Counted from the first letter of the stretch, positions 7,930 through 17,749 are shown. The stretch: DNA of 64,000 nucleotides from Pseudomonas guariconensis (GCF_015680235.1 NZ_JADLJL010000003.1:1-64000); one strand, 5' to 3'. The notes: generated from the sequence alone by a model not told the origin. Program-made: numbers and translations.

Positions 7930-9522
7930 ATGCGCCATGCCACACTCCTCAGCACCCTGCTCGGCCTCGGCCTGATGACCCAAGCCCCTGGCCTGCTCGC
8001 CAAGAATCTGGTGTTCTGCTCCGAAGGCAGCCCCGCCGGCTTCGACACCGCCCAGTACACCAGCGCTACCGACAACGATGCCGCCGAACCGATCTACAAC
8101 CGCCTGGTCGAGTTCGAACGTGGCGGCACCGCTGTCCAGCCCGCCCTGGCGACCCGCTGGGAGGTCTCCGAAGACGGCCTGCGCTACACCTTCCACCTGC
8201 GCGAGGGGGTGAAGTTCCACGGCAACAAGGCCTTCACGCCAAGCCGCGACTTCAATGCCGACGATGTGCTGTTCACCTTCAACCGCATGCTCGACAAGAA
8301 TCACCCGTTCCGCACGGCCTACCCGACCGAGTTCCCCTACTTCATCAGCATGGGCCTGGACAAGAACATCGCCAAGGTCGAGAAGGCCGACCCGCTGACC
8401 GTCGTTTTCACCCTCAACAGTGTCGATGCCGCGTTCATCCAGAACCTGGCCATGAGCTTCGCCTCCATCCTCTCCGCCGAGTACGCCGACCACCTGCTGG
8501 CCGAGGGCCGCCCCAGCGATATCAACCAGAAGCCGATCGGCACCGGCCCGTTCGTGTTCCAGCGCTACCAGAAGGACTCGCAGATCCGCTACAAGGGCAA
8601 CAAGGACTACTGGGCGCCGGAGGACGTGAAGCTCGACAACCTGGTGTTCTCCATCAACATCGACCCCTCGGTGCGTATCCAGAAGCTGCGCCGCAACGAG
8701 TGCCAGGTCACCCTGCATCCGCGCCCGGCAGACCTGCCGTCGGTCAAGGCCGACGACAAGCTGCAGGTATTGCAGAAGCCTGGTTTCAACCTTGGCTACA
8801 TCGCCTACAACACCCAACATCCGCCCTTCGACCGGCTCGAGGTGCGCCAGGCCATGGACATGGCGGTGAACAAGCAGGCGATCGTCCAGGCTGTGTACCA
8901 GGAGGCCGGCCAAGTGGCGACCAATGCCATGCCGCCGACCCAGTGGTCCTACGACGACAGCATCAAGGACGCCCAATACGACCCCGAAAAAGCCAAGCAA
9001 CTGCTCGCCCAGGCCGGCGTCAAGCCAGGCACGGAGCTCACCCTGTGGGCCATGCCCGTGCAGCGCCCCTACAACCCCAATGCCAAGCTGATGGCCGAAA
9101 TGCTCCAGGCCGACTGGAGCAAGCTCGGCTTCAAGGTGCGCATCGTCAGCTACGAGTGGGGTGAATACCTCAAGCGCATGAAGAACGGCGAGCACGACAT
9201 CGCGCTGATCGGCTGGACCGGCGACAACGGTGACCCGGACAACTGGCTGGGCACCCTGTACAGCTGCGATGCCATCGGCAGCAACAACTATTCCCTCTGG
9301 TGCGACCGGCAGTACGACACGCTGGTCAAGAAAGCCAAGCAGGTCACCGACCGTGAGCAGCGCACCCAGCTCTATCAGCAAGCCCAGCAACGTCTCAAGC
9401 AACAGGTACCGATCACCCCGGTGGCCCATTCCACGGTCAACCAGCCGATCAGCGCCAAGGTCAACGACTTCAAGGTCAGCCCTTTCGGGCGTAACGATTT
9501 TTCCGGTGTGAGTGTCGACTGA
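7930..9522 (+). CDS. dppA: Dipeptide ABC transporter substrate-binding protein, second copy
   Basis: Second SBP_bac_5 protein, 530 aa, with signal peptide MRHATLLSTLLGLGLMTQAPGLLA then KNLVFCSEGSPAGFD. It is plainly a tandem duplicate of the preceding gene: the stretches DDVLFTFNRMLDKNHPF, AAFIQNLAMSFAS and LTLWAMPVQRPYNPN are shared. The predicted ligand-contact segment is therefore nearly the same as in copy one, unlike the third copy. The start at 7930 follows GGAAAAGGACTCGCC. It is probably secreted to the periplasm and docks on DppBC. A REP element and then the porin gene follow. Confidence 0.92.
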   Translation: MRHATLLSTLLGLGLMTQAPGLLAKNLVFCSEGSPAGFDTAQYTSATDNDAAEPIYNRLVEFERGGTAVQPALATRWEVSEDGLRYTFHLREGVKFHGNKAFTPSRDFNADDVLFTFNRMLDKNHPFRTAYPTEFPYFISMGLDKNIAKVEKADPLTVVFTLNSVDAAFIQNLAMSFASILSAEYADHLLAEGRPSDINQKPIGTGPFVFQRYQKDSQIRYKGNKDYWAPEDVKLDNLVFSINIDPSVRIQKLRRNECQVTLHPRPADLPSVKADDKLQVLQKPGFNLGYIAYNTQHPPFDRLEVRQAMDMAVNKQAIVQAVYQEAGQVATNAMPPTQWSYDDSIKDAQYDPEKAKQLLAQAGVKPGTELTLWAMPVQRPYNPNAKLMAEMLQADWSKLGFKVRIVSYEWGEYLKRMKNGEHDIALIGWTGDNGDPDNWLGTLYSCDAIGSNNYSLWCDRQYDTLVKKAKQVTDREQRTQLYQQAQQRLKQQVPITPVAHSTVNQPISAKVNDFKVSPFGRNDFSGVSVD

Positions 9523-9571
9523 CCGGACTGCGACCCGCGAACCGGCCGCCCCCCATCAAAGCGCTGGCATG

Positions 9572-9614
9572 GCGAGGGCTTCGCCCTCGATCGCGGGGCA
9601 AGCCCGCTCCTACA
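9572..9614. repeat. Single REP element
   Basis: One REP unit (gcgagggcttcgccctcg, then tcgcggggcaagcccgctcc) lies inside the dpp operon between the second binding protein and the porin. It can fold as a stem-loop in the mRNA, so it may act like the other intercistronic hairpins of this operon. Confidence 0.75.
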
Positions 9615-9756
9615 CGGTCTGCGCCAGCAGCCTGATCTACCGGTTCCCCCGAATTTGCCCGGCGATCCCGCGGCAAACCTGGCAGTACCGCTGTACCGCA
9701 ACATGCCCGGCCCATAAGGCACGGGAATAACTAGAAAATAGAAAGGGAGCTTCACC

Positions 9757-11136
9757 TTGAGACGTACAACCATCACCGCACTGGCCCTGGCCATAAGCGC
9801 AGTTTCCGCCACGGCACAGGCCGAACCCGTCAGCCAGGACTTCGTGCCCATCACCCTGAAATCAGGCAGCGAGCAGGCCGAGGCGAGTGGCTTTCTCGAA
9901 GGCCAGAGCCTGACCGGCAGCACGCGCAACTGGTACGCCCGGGAACGTGCTACCCGCGCGCCGCTGTTCAAGTACTACAAGAGCGACGGCACCCGGCACG
10001 CCACCCACAGCCGTGACAACTGGGTGCAGGGCACCATCCTCAATTACAGCTCGGGCTTCACCCAGGGCACCGTGGGCTTCGCCGTGGAAGCCGCCGGCTA
10101 CAACGCCATCGCCCTGGAACGTGGCCGCGCCGCCGTGGCCGGGCCGAACAACCGCACGCTCACCCACAGCGACGGCGACGTGATCGGCCAGTGGAGCAAG
10201 ATGGGCCTGGCCAACGTCAAGGCGCGGGTGTCCAACACCACCCTCACCGTCGGCCGCCAGTCGGTCGATACACCGATGATGGCCTACATCGGCAACCGTG
10301 CGCTGCCGTCGAGCTTCCAAGGCGCGTTCCTGCACAGCGCCGAGTTCGACAACCTGTCGTTCGACCTGGGCACCTTCGACCGCGTCTCGCCACGTACCGA
10401 GCAGAGCCTGAGTAAGTTTCGCAGCGAGTACAGTGCCACCGGCGTCGAAACCGACCGTGCCAGCACCGTCGGGGTCAATTACCAGCCGTTCAAGAGCCTG
10501 AGCACCAGCCTCTACGCCACCAAGGTCGAGGACTTCTGGAACCAGTACTACTTCGGCGCCAACCATGTGCTGGGCGACAGCGCGGTGCTGAGCCTGACCA
10601 CAGGCCTGAACTACTACAAGACCGTGGACGCCGGCAGCCGCAAGATGGGCCAGATCGACAACGACACCTACAGCCTGTCGTTCGGCCTCACCCACCAGGC
10701 CCACACGCTGTCCGCCTCCTGGCAGCAGGTCAACGGCAACGAGTACTTCGACTACCTGCACGAGACCAACGGCATCTTCCTGGCCAACTCGCTGCTGTCG
10801 GACTTCAACGGCCCCAACGAGAAATCCCTGCAGATCTCCTATGTGCTGAACATGGCCCCCTATGGTGTGCCAGGGCTCAAGTTCAACGTGTACAACGCAC
10901 GCGGCTGGGGCATCGACGGCACTCACTACCGAGGTACGGCGTATGACGTCAATGGCATGGACGGCGAGACCCATTATGAATGGGGCATCGGCACCAGCTA
11001 CGCGGTGCAGAGCGGGCCGCTGAAAGACACCAGCATCCGCGCCACCTACACCGCGCACCGTGCCAGCAAGGCCCAGGCCGACGGCAGCCTGGACGAGCTG
11101 CGTATCGTCACCACCATTCCGTTCAACATTCTCTGA
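9757..11136 (+). CDS. opdP: OprD-family outer-membrane porin OpdP
   Basis: Outer-membrane beta-barrel channel, 459 aa. The start is TTG at 9757, with AAGGGAG eight bases before it; no nearby ATG fits. The signal peptide runs MRRTTITALALAISAVSATAQA, followed by an acidic mature N-terminus and repeated amphipathic strands such as RNWYARERATRAPLFKYYKS. It ends with IPFNIL, a barrel-like hydrophobic C-terminus. OpdP of P. aeruginosa takes up glycine-glutamate and other dipeptides. The position between dipeptide-binding genes supports the same role: outer-membrane entry for the substrates that DppA binds. Confidence 0.92.
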   Translation: MRRTTITALALAISAVSATAQAEPVSQDFVPITLKSGSEQAEASGFLEGQSLTGSTRNWYARERATRAPLFKYYKSDGTRHATHSRDNWVQGTILNYSSGFTQGTVGFAVEAAGYNAIALERGRAAVAGPNNRTLTHSDGDVIGQWSKMGLANVKARVSNTTLTVGRQSVDTPMMAYIGNRALPSSFQGAFLHSAEFDNLSFDLGTFDRVSPRTEQSLSKFRSEYSATGVETDRASTVGVNYQPFKSLSTSLYATKVEDFWNQYYFGANHVLGDSAVLSLTTGLNYYKTVDAGSRKMGQIDNDTYSLSFGLTHQAHTLSASWQQVNGNEYFDYLHETNGIFLANSLLSDFNGPNEKSLQISYVLNMAPYGVPGLKFNVYNARGWGIDGTHYRGTAYDVNGMDGETHYEWGIGTSYAVQSGPLKDTSIRATYTAHRASKAQADGSLDELRIVTTIPFNIL

Positions 11137-11148
11137 GCCAGGATGCCC

Positions 11149-11168
11149 GGCCCGCCCCCGTGCGGGCC
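11149..11168 (+). promoter_or_regulatory. Stem-loop after opdP
   Basis: The seven-base arms GGCCCGC and GCGGGCC close a six-base loop, 12 bases after the opdP stop. No T run follows. It is one of a series of intercistronic hairpins in this operon. Confidence 0.5.
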
Positions 11169-11205
11169 GTGGCAGCTACGCTGGAACAATCTGCAGGGAG
11201 GTTCC

Positions 11206-12801
11206 ATGAAATCGCTACCGCTACGTGCCGCCCTGGCGGCCGTCATCTTCGGCGCCGCGACTCACCTTGCGGCCAAGCCGCTGGTGGTATGCACCGAGGC
11301 AAGCCCGGAAGGCTTCGACATCGCCCAATACACCACCGCGGTTACCGCCGATGCCACGGCCGAGGCCATCTTCAATCGCCTGGTCGACTTCAAGCCCGGC
11401 ACCACCGACATCCAGCCGGCACTGGCCGAACGCTGGGACATCAGCCCAGACGGGCTGGTCTACACCTTCCATCTGCGCAAAGGCGTCAAGTTCCACACCA
11501 CGCCCTACTTCACGCCGACCCGCGATTTCAACGCCGACGACGTGCTGTGGAGCCTGAATCGGCAACTGAGAAAGGACCACCCCTGGCACGACAAGACCAG
11601 CGTCGGCTACCCCTACTTCGAAAGCATGGCCTTCAAGGACCTGCTCAAGTCGGTGGAAAAAACCGACGACCATACCGTGGTGATCACCCTGACCCGCCCG
11701 GAAGCGCCCTTCCTGCGCGACATGGCCATGGCCTTCACCTCGATCTACTCGGCCGAATACGGCGACCAGTTGCTCAAGGCCGGCAAGACCGCCGAGCTCA
11801 ACAGCAAGCCGGTGGGCACCGGGCCGTTCATCTTCCAGCGCTACAACAAGGACGCCCAGGTCCGCTACAAGCCCAACCCGGACTACTTCCGTGGCAAGCC
11901 GCCAGCCGATGCCCTGATCTTCGCCATTGCCACAGACAGCAACGTGCGGCTGCAGAAACTGCGCGCCAACGAATGCCAGATCGCCCTGTACCCCAAGCCT
12001 GACGACGTCCCCGCCATCAAGACCGACCCCACGCTCAAGGTCGCCGAGATCGAGGCGCTGGTCACCGGCTACATCTCGATGAACACCGAGCACAAGTACT
12101 TGAGCGACGTGCGCGTGCGCAAAGCGATCAACATCGCCTTCGACCGCCAGACCCACGTCGATCAGCTGTTCGGCAAAGGCAACGCTCTGGTCGGAGTCAA
12201 CCCGTACCCGCCGACACTGATCGGCTACAACAGCGAGAACCAGAACCCGCCCCGCGACCTGGCCAAGGCCCGCGAGTTGCTCAAGGAAGCCGGCGTGCCC
12301 GAAGGCACTCGGCTCACGTTGTTCACCCGCAACGGCGGCGGCCCCACCAACCCCAACCCACGCCTGTCGGCCGAAATGCTCCAGGCGGACCTCGCCAAGA
12401 TCGGCATCAAGCTCGATATCCGCGTGATGGAATGGGCCGAAATGCTGCGCCGGGCCAAGAAAGGCGAGGCCGACCTGGTGTCCGCCGGCTGGGCCGGCGA
12501 CAACGGCGACCCGGACAATTTCCTGAGCCCGCTGCTCAGCTGCGACGCGGTAAAGAGTGGCGAGAACTATGCCCGCTGGTGCAACCCGAAATTCCAGGAA
12601 CTGATCAGCCGCGCCCGCGAAGTGATCGACAACGACGAACGCGCCAGGCTCTATGCCCAGGCGTTGAAGGTGTACGATGACGACCAACCCTGGATCAGCA
12701 TGGCGCATCCGAAGATGTTCACCGCCATGCGTGACAACGTGGAGGGTTACGTGATCAACCCTCTGACCAACAACAACTTCGCCACCACCAAGGTGAAGTA
12801 G
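11206..12801 (+). CDS. dppA: Peptide ABC transporter substrate-binding protein, third and divergent copy
   Basis: Third SBP_bac_5 protein, 531 aa from the ATG at 11206, which has GGGAGG six bases upstream. The signal peptide MKSLPLRAALAAVIFGAATHLAA precedes KPLVVCTEASPEGFD. The fold is the same as in copies one and two, but the ligand segment reads TLFTRNGGGPTNPNPRLSAE in place of TLWAMPVQRPYNPNAKLMAE. The SYEWGEY helix is replaced by VMEWAEM. It lies closest to dppB, as the original dppA normally does. The changes suggest a different peptide range, for example shorter, longer or differently charged dipeptides. Confidence 0.9.
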   Translation: MKSLPLRAALAAVIFGAATHLAAKPLVVCTEASPEGFDIAQYTTAVTADATAEAIFNRLVDFKPGTTDIQPALAERWDISPDGLVYTFHLRKGVKFHTTPYFTPTRDFNADDVLWSLNRQLRKDHPWHDKTSVGYPYFESMAFKDLLKSVEKTDDHTVVITLTRPEAPFLRDMAMAFTSIYSAEYGDQLLKAGKTAELNSKPVGTGPFIFQRYNKDAQVRYKPNPDYFRGKPPADALIFAIATDSNVRLQKLRANECQIALYPKPDDVPAIKTDPTLKVAEIEALVTGYISMNTEHKYLSDVRVRKAINIAFDRQTHVDQLFGKGNALVGVNPYPPTLIGYNSENQNPPRDLAKARELLKEAGVPEGTRLTLFTRNGGGPTNPNPRLSAEMLQADLAKIGIKLDIRVMEWAEMLRRAKKGEADLVSAGWAGDNGDPDNFLSPLLSCDAVKSGENYARWCNPKFQELISRAREVIDNDERARLYAQALKVYDDDQPWISMAHPKMFTAMRDNVEGYVINPLTNNNFATTKVK

Positions 12802-12812
12802 AACAACAACGA

Positions 12813-12841
12813 CCGCCGGCGCCCCACGAAGGAGCCGGCGG
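12813..12841 (+). promoter_or_regulatory. Stem-loop between the third dppA and dppB
   Basis: The eight-base arms CCGCCGGC and GCCGGCGG flank a 13-base loop, 11 bases after the binding-protein stop and 34 bases before dppB. It probably lowers expression of the permease genes relative to the binding protein; this is inferred from position. Confidence 0.55.
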
Positions 12842-12875
12842 CACCGCCTGACCGGCTGATGAGGTACACCCGACG

Positions 12876-13886
12876 ATGTTGAGTTTTATTGCCCGGCGCC
12901 TGGGCCTGCTGATTCCGACCTTCTTCGGCATCACCTTGCTGACCTTCGCGCTCATACGCCTGATCCCCGGCGACCCGGTGGAAGTGATGATGGGCGAGCG
13001 CAGGGTCGACCCCGAAATGCATGCCCAGGCCATGGAGCGCCTGGGCCTGAATAAGCCCCTGCCGGTCCAGTACCTGGACTACATCGGCAAGCTCGCCCAG
13101 GGTGACCTGGGCGAATCGTTGCGTACGCGTGAAAGCGTGTGGAACGAGTTCCTCACCCTGTTCCCCGCCACCCTGGAGCTGGCCTTCGCCGCCCTGCTGT
13201 TCGCCGGCATCGTCGGCCTGCTGGCCGGGGTGATCGCCGCGCTCAAGCGAGGCTCGCTGTTCGACCACGGGGTCATGGGCATTTCCCTGGCCGGCTATTC
13301 CATGCCGATCTTCTGGTGGGGCCTGATCCTGATCATGTTCTTCTCGGTAAGCCTGGGCTGGACGCCCGTCTCCGGGCGCATCGACCTGCTCTACGACATC
13401 GAGCCCAAGACCGGCTTCATGCTCATCGACACCCTGCTCAGCGAAGAAGAAGGCGCGTTCAAGGACGCGGTCATGCACCTGATCCTGCCGGCCATCGTGC
13501 TGGGCACCATCCCCCTGGCGGTGATCGCCCGCATGACCCGCTCCTCGATGCTCGAGGTGCTGCGCGAGGACTACATCCGTACGGCACGGGCCAAGGGCCT
13601 GTCGCCTTCACGCGTGGTGTTCATCCATGGCCTGCGCAATGCGCTGATCCCGGTGCTGACCGTGTTCGGCCTGCAGGTCGGCACCCTGCTCGCCGGTGCC
13701 GTGCTCACCGAAACCATCTTCTCCTGGCCGGGCATCGGCAAGTGGCTGATCGAGGCCATCGGTGCCCGTGACTACCCCGTGGTCCAGAACGGCATCCTGT
13801 TGATCGCCTGCCTGGTGATCCTGGTCAACTTCGTCGTGGACATCCTCTACGGCCTGGCCAACCCACGCATCCGTCATCAGCGCTGA
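12876..13886 (+). CDS. dppB: Dipeptide ABC transporter permease DppB
   Basis: Inner-membrane permease, 336 aa, of the BPD_transp_1 family. The N-terminus MLSFIARRLGLLIPTFFGITLLTFALIR is the standard DppB/OppB first helix, followed by the IPGDPVEVMMGERR periplasmic segment. The cytoplasmic EAA loop, which contacts the ATPases, reads RTARAKGLSPSRVVFIHGLRNAL in parts (about residues 228-250). It forms a heterodimer with DppC, and the two ATPases DppD and DppF drive transport. It is the fifth gene of the operon, ten bases before dppC. Confidence 0.95.
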   Translation: MLSFIARRLGLLIPTFFGITLLTFALIRLIPGDPVEVMMGERRVDPEMHAQAMERLGLNKPLPVQYLDYIGKLAQGDLGESLRTRESVWNEFLTLFPATLELAFAALLFAGIVGLLAGVIAALKRGSLFDHGVMGISLAGYSMPIFWWGLILIMFFSVSLGWTPVSGRIDLLYDIEPKTGFMLIDTLLSEEEGAFKDAVMHLILPAIVLGTIPLAVIARMTRSSMLEVLREDYIRTARAKGLSPSRVVFIHGLRNALIPVLTVFGLQVGTLLAGAVLTETIFSWPGIGKWLIEAIGARDYPVVQNGILLIACLVILVNFVVDILYGLANPRIRHQR

Positions 13887-13896
13887 GGCCCAAGCC

Positions 13897-14823
13897 ATGA
13901 CTAGCTCGATTCCAAAATCCGTCACCCCGGCAAGCCCGGTGGACCAGAGCCTGCTCTACCCTTCCCCGTACAAGGAATTCTGGCAGGCCTTCTCGCGCAA
14001 CAAGGGCGCCGTCGCAGGCCTGGCCTTCATGTGCCTGGTGGTGTTCTGCGCCGTGTTCGCCCCGTGGGTCGCCCCGCACAACCCCAGCGAGCAGTACCGC
14101 GACTTCCTGCTGACCCCGCCGGTCTGGCTCGAAGGCGGCACCTGGCAATTCATTCTCGGCACCGACGAACTCGGCCGCGACCTGCTCTCGCGGTTGATCC
14201 AGGGCGCACGGCTGTCGCTGCTGATCGGCCTGTCGTCGGTGGTGATGTCGCTGATCCCCGGCATCCTGCTGGGCCTGCTGGCTGGGTTCTTCCCGCAGAT
14301 CCTCGGCCCCTCGATCATGCGCCTGATGGACGTGATGCTGGCCCTGCCGTCGCTGCTGCTGGCCGTCGCCATCGTCGCCATCCTCGGCCCAGGCCTGATC
14401 AACACCGTGATCGCCATCGCCATCGTCTCGCTGCCATCCTACGTGCGCCTGACCCGCGCCGCGGTAATGGGCGAGCTGAACCGCGACTACGTCACCGCCG
14501 CACGCCTGGCCGGCGCCGGCCTGCCACGTTTGATGTTCGTCACCGTGCTGCCCAACTGCATGGCGCCGCTGATCGTCCAGGCGACCTTGAGCTTCTCCTC
14601 GGCGATCCTCGACGCCGCCGCCCTGGGCTTCCTGGGCCTTGGCGTCCAGCCGCCCACCCCCGAGTGGGGCACCATGCTGGCCTCGGCCCGCGACTACATC
14701 GAGCGCGCCTGGTGGGTGGTCAGCCTGCCGGGCCTGACCATCTTGCTCAGCGTGCTGGCGATCAACCTGATGGGCGACGGGCTGCGTGATGCGCTGGACC
14801 CGAAACTCAAGAACGCCGCCTGA
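13897..14823 (+). CDS. dppC: Dipeptide ABC transporter permease DppC
   Basis: Second permease subunit, 308 aa. A cytoplasmic N-terminus of about 35 residues precedes the first helix ([27 protein letters not shown]), a typical OppC_N region. The BPD_transp_1 core follows, with [19 protein letters not shown] and the EAA loop [21 protein letters not shown] (given in part). The gene ends 10 bp before dppD. Pairs with DppB in the membrane. Confidence 0.95.
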   Translation: MTSSIPKSVTPASPVDQSLLYPSPYKEFWQAFSRNKGAVAGLAFMCLVVFCAVFAPWVAPHNPSEQYRDFLLTPPVWLEGGTWQFILGTDELGRDLLSRLIQGARLSLLIGLSSVVMSLIPGILLGLLAGFFPQILGPSIMRLMDVMLALPSLLLAVAIVAILGPGLINTVIAIAIVSLPSYVRLTRAAVMGELNRDYVTAARLAGAGLPRLMFVTVLPNCMAPLIVQATLSFSSAILDAAALGFLGLGVQPPTPEWGTMLASARDYIERAWWVVSLPGLTILLSVLAINLMGDGLRDALDPKLKNAA

Positions 14824-14833
14824 GGAGAACGCC

Positions 14834-15802
14834 ATGTCACTGTTGCAGATCAACAACCTGAACGTGCGCTTCGGCGACGTCAATGCCGTGCCCGTGGTGG
14901 ACGGCCTGGACCTTGCGGTGGATGCCGGCGAGATCCTCGCCATCGTCGGCGAGTCCGGCTCGGGCAAGTCGGTCACGATGATGGCCCTGATGGGCCTGAT
15001 CGACGCACCCGGGCGCATCACCGCCGATGTGCTCAACTTCGACGGCACCGATATGCTCAAGCTCAGCGGCCGGCAACGTCGCAAGGTGGTGGGCAAGGAC
15101 ATCGCCATGGTCTTCCAGGACCCGATGACCGCCCTGAACCCCAGCTACACCGTGGGCTACCAGATTGAGGAAGTGCTGCGCCAACACCTCGGGCTCAAGG
15201 GCAAGGCCGCTCGCCAGCGCGCCCTGGAGCTGCTCAAGAAGGTCGAGATCCCGGCCGCCGAAAGCCGCCTGGACGCCTACCCCCATCAGCTCTCCGGCGG
15301 CATGAGCCAGCGCGTGGCGATCGCCATGGCCATCGCCGGCGAACCCAAGCTTTTGATCGCCGACGAGCCGACCACCGCCCTGGACGTGACCATTCAGGCG
15401 CAGATCATGGAGCTGCTGGTGAACCTGCAGAAGGAGCGCAACATGGCGCTCATTCTCATCACCCACGACCTGGCCGTGGTCGCCGAGACCGCCAAGCGCG
15501 TCTGCGTGATGTACGCAGGGCAAGCGGTGGAGGTGGGCCAGGTGCCGGAACTGTTCGACATCCCCGCCCACCCCTACAGCGAAGCCTTGCTGGCGGCCAT
15601 CCCCGAGCACAGCATCGGTGCCGAACGCCTGGCCACCTTGCCCGGCATCGTCCCCGGCCGCTACGACCGGCCCAAGGGCTGCCTGCTGTCGCCGCGCTGC
15701 CCCTACGTGCAGGAAAACTGCCGTCAGCAGCGCCCTCCTCTAGATCCCCAGGCGCACAGCCTGGCACGTTGCTTCTACCCGCTGAACCAGGAGGTGGCGT
15801 GA
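14834..15802 (+). CDS. dppD: Dipeptide ABC transporter ATPase DppD
   Basis: Cytoplasmic ATPase, 322 aa from the ATG at 14834 (AGGAGAAC site). Walker A is GESGSGKS, the signature is LSGGMSQR, and Walker B is [12 protein letters not shown], followed by the H-loop ITHDLAVV. The C-terminal oligopeptide-transporter extension has the cysteine-bearing [14 protein letters not shown], in which oligopeptide ATPases of this group can hold an iron-sulphur cluster. The stop codon shares one base with the dppF start (TGATG), which implies coupled translation and equal amounts of the two ATPases. Confidence 0.95.
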   Translation: MSLLQINNLNVRFGDVNAVPVVDGLDLAVDAGEILAIVGESGSGKSVTMMALMGLIDAPGRITADVLNFDGTDMLKLSGRQRRKVVGKDIAMVFQDPMTALNPSYTVGYQIEEVLRQHLGLKGKAARQRALELLKKVEIPAAESRLDAYPHQLSGGMSQRVAIAMAIAGEPKLLIADEPTTALDVTIQAQIMELLVNLQKERNMALILITHDLAVVAETAKRVCVMYAGQAVEVGQVPELFDIPAHPYSEALLAAIPEHSIGAERLATLPGIVPGRYDRPKGCLLSPRCPYVQENCRQQRPPLDPQAHSLARCFYPLNQEVA

Positions 15803-16770
15803 TGACCGTCGTCCTATCCGCCCGTGAACTGACCCGTCACTACGAAGTCTCCCGCGGCCTGTTCAAGGGCCATGCGCTGGTGCGCGCGCTCAATGGCGTG
15901 TCGTTCGAGCTGGAGGCCGGCAAAACGCTGGCCGTGGTCGGCGAGTCCGGCTGTGGCAAGTCCACCCTGGCCCGTGCGCTCACCCTGATCGAAGAGCCGT
16001 CCTCCGGCTCCCTGCAGATCGCCGGCACCGAAGTGAAAGGCGCCAGCAAGGCCGAACGCAAGCAGTTGCGCCGTGACGTGCAGATGGTCTTCCAGAGCCC
16101 CTATGCCTCGCTCAATCCGCGCCAGAAGATCGGCGACCAGCTGGCCGAGCCGCTGCTGATCAACACCGCCTTGAGCAAAGCCGAGCGCCGCGAGAAAGTG
16201 CAGAAGATGATGGAGCAGGTCGGCCTGCGTCCCGAGCACTACCAACGCTACCCGCACATGTTCTCCGGTGGCCAGCGTCAGCGCATCGCCCTGGCCCGGG
16301 CGATGATGCTGCAGCCGAAGGTGCTGGTGGCCGACGAGCCGACCTCGGCCCTGGACGTGTCGATCCAGGCCCAGGTGCTGAACCTGTTCATGGACCTGCA
16401 GAAGGAGTTCAACACCGCCTACGTGTTCATCTCCCACAATCTCGCGGTGGTGCGCCATGTGGCCGACCAAGTGCTGGTGATGTACCTAGGCCGCCCGGCG
16501 GAGATGGGGCCGAAGGAGGACATCTACGAAAAACCTTTGCACCCCTACACCCAGGCCCTGCTGTCGGCGACCCCGGCCATCCACCCAGACCCGCTCAAGC
16601 CGAAGATCCGCATTGCCGGTGAACTGCCCAACCCGCTCAACCCACCGGATGGCTGCGCCTTCCACAAGCGTTGCCCCTATGCTATCGAGCGCTGTGCCAA
16701 GGAAGTGCCGGCGCTGCGCCAGGTGAGCACACGGCAGGTGGCGTGCCATTATGCCGAGCAGTTCCTCTAG
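15802..16770 (+). CDS. dppF: Dipeptide ABC transporter ATPase DppF
   Basis: Second ATPase, 322 aa. The start is the ATG at 15802 inside TGATG, with AGGAGG upstream, not the earlier frame opening at 15769. Walker A is GESGCGKS, the signature FSGGQRQR, and Walker B VLVADEPTSALD. The C-terminal extension carries CAFHKRCPYAIERC. It forms the nucleotide-binding heterodimer with DppD. Last gene of the operon; a REP pair follows. Confidence 0.95.
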   Translation: MTVVLSARELTRHYEVSRGLFKGHALVRALNGVSFELEAGKTLAVVGESGCGKSTLARALTLIEEPSSGSLQIAGTEVKGASKAERKQLRRDVQMVFQSPYASLNPRQKIGDQLAEPLLINTALSKAERREKVQKMMEQVGLRPEHYQRYPHMFSGGQRQRIALARAMMLQPKVLVADEPTSALDVSIQAQVLNLFMDLQKEFNTAYVFISHNLAVVRHVADQVLVMYLGRPAEMGPKEDIYEKPLHPYTQALLSATPAIHPDPLKPKIRIAGELPNPLNPPDGCAFHKRCPYAIERCAKEVPALRQVSTRQVACHYAEQFL

Positions 16771-16777
16771 CACCTTC

Positions 16778-16890
16778 ATCGCGGGGCAAGCCCGCTCCCA
16801 CAGAACAACGCATACTGTTTGATTTTGCGGGCCTTGTGGGAGCGGCGGTGCGGCGGTCCCACAGGGGGACCAACGCTTGCCCCGCGATGG
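16778..16890. repeat. REP palindrome cluster
   Basis: One REP core (atcgcggggcaagcccgctc) lies at 16778-16800. A partly matching inverted copy (ccttgtgggagcggcggtgc) and a further half (cttgccccgcgatgg) end near 16890. The cluster separates dppF from the AraC-type regulator gene. Confidence 0.75.
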
Positions 16891-16948
16891 CGCCGGCAAC
16901 GCCTGCCCTGGCCTTGTCACCCACGCCCGGCCAGGGCACTATCCCGCC

Positions 16949-17749
16949 ATGACCCTCGCCGACACCCCCGAGCAAACCCCGCTCACCGCCGACACCGTGC
17001 TGCGCTACCACCTCTGCTGGAAGCACCGCGATCTCGACGGCGTCATGGCGCTCTACCACCCGGACATCCAGTACCACGACTTCTTTCAGAACCGCGTACT
17101 CGGCTTCGATGAGCTGCGCGACTATGTGCGCGCCAGCCTGCCCCATGCCGCTGGTGAGGACATCGTCCACAGCGACCGCATCCGCGTGGACGGCTGCACT
17201 GCCTTCATCCAGTACCAGGTCACGGTCCAGGGCGGCGACGGGCTGGTGGCGTTCCAGTCCAGCGAAGCGATCACCGTCAAGGACGGGCTGATCTGGCGCA
17301 TCAACGAGTACGCCACCCTGGTACGCCGCGATGCCAAAGGCTCCGACCGCAGCAACCCACGACCGGCTACCAGCCGCCTTGGCCTGTCGCCCCGCCAGTT
17401 GTCGACCATGGCCCAGGACCTGGAACATTACTTCCAGCGCCAGCGCCCCTACCTCGACCCGGAGCTGGACCTGCAGCAGGTCGCCGAAGCCAGCGGCTAC
17501 AGCCGCAACCAGATCTCCTACCTGCTCAACCAGGTGCTAGGGCAGAGCTTCTACCGCTACGTCAACCAGGCGCGCCTGCAGCACCTGCTGGCCAGCCTGG
17601 ACGACAGCTGCACGCACATGCCGGTCGATGACCTGGCCTTCGCCGCCGGCTTCAATTCGCTCTCGGCGTTCTACAAGTGCTTTCGCGAACACACAGGGTT
17701 ATCGCCCAAAGCCTATGTGAAGCAAATTTCCCTGCGTGCACGCACGTAG
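16949..17749 (+). CDS. AraC-family regulator with N-terminal SnoaL-like (NTF2-fold) domain
   Basis: Protein of 266 aa. Residues about 15-130 look like a SnoaL/NTF2-fold domain: HLCWKHRDLDGVMALYHPDI, then FDELRDYV and IQYQVTVQGGDG. After a linker rich in Ser, Arg and Pro comes an AraC-type double helix-turn-helix (about 160-265) with SGYSRNQISYLLNQ and DDLAFAAGFNSLSAFYKCFREHTGLSP. The start at 16949 is chosen because the upstream extension is low complexity; its ribosome site is weak. AraC proteins normally carry cupin-like sensors, so the NTF2-fold sensor is unusual. It probably controls the genes just downstream. The ligand is unknown. Confidence 0.8.
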   Translation: MTLADTPEQTPLTADTVLRYHLCWKHRDLDGVMALYHPDIQYHDFFQNRVLGFDELRDYVRASLPHAAGEDIVHSDRIRVDGCTAFIQYQVTVQGGDGLVAFQSSEAITVKDGLIWRINEYATLVRRDAKGSDRSNPRPATSRLGLSPRQLSTMAQDLEHYFQRQRPYLDPELDLQQVAEASGYSRNQISYLLNQVLGQSFYRYVNQARLQHLLASLDDSCTHMPVDDLAFAAGFNSLSAFYKCFREHTGLSPKAYVKQISLRART

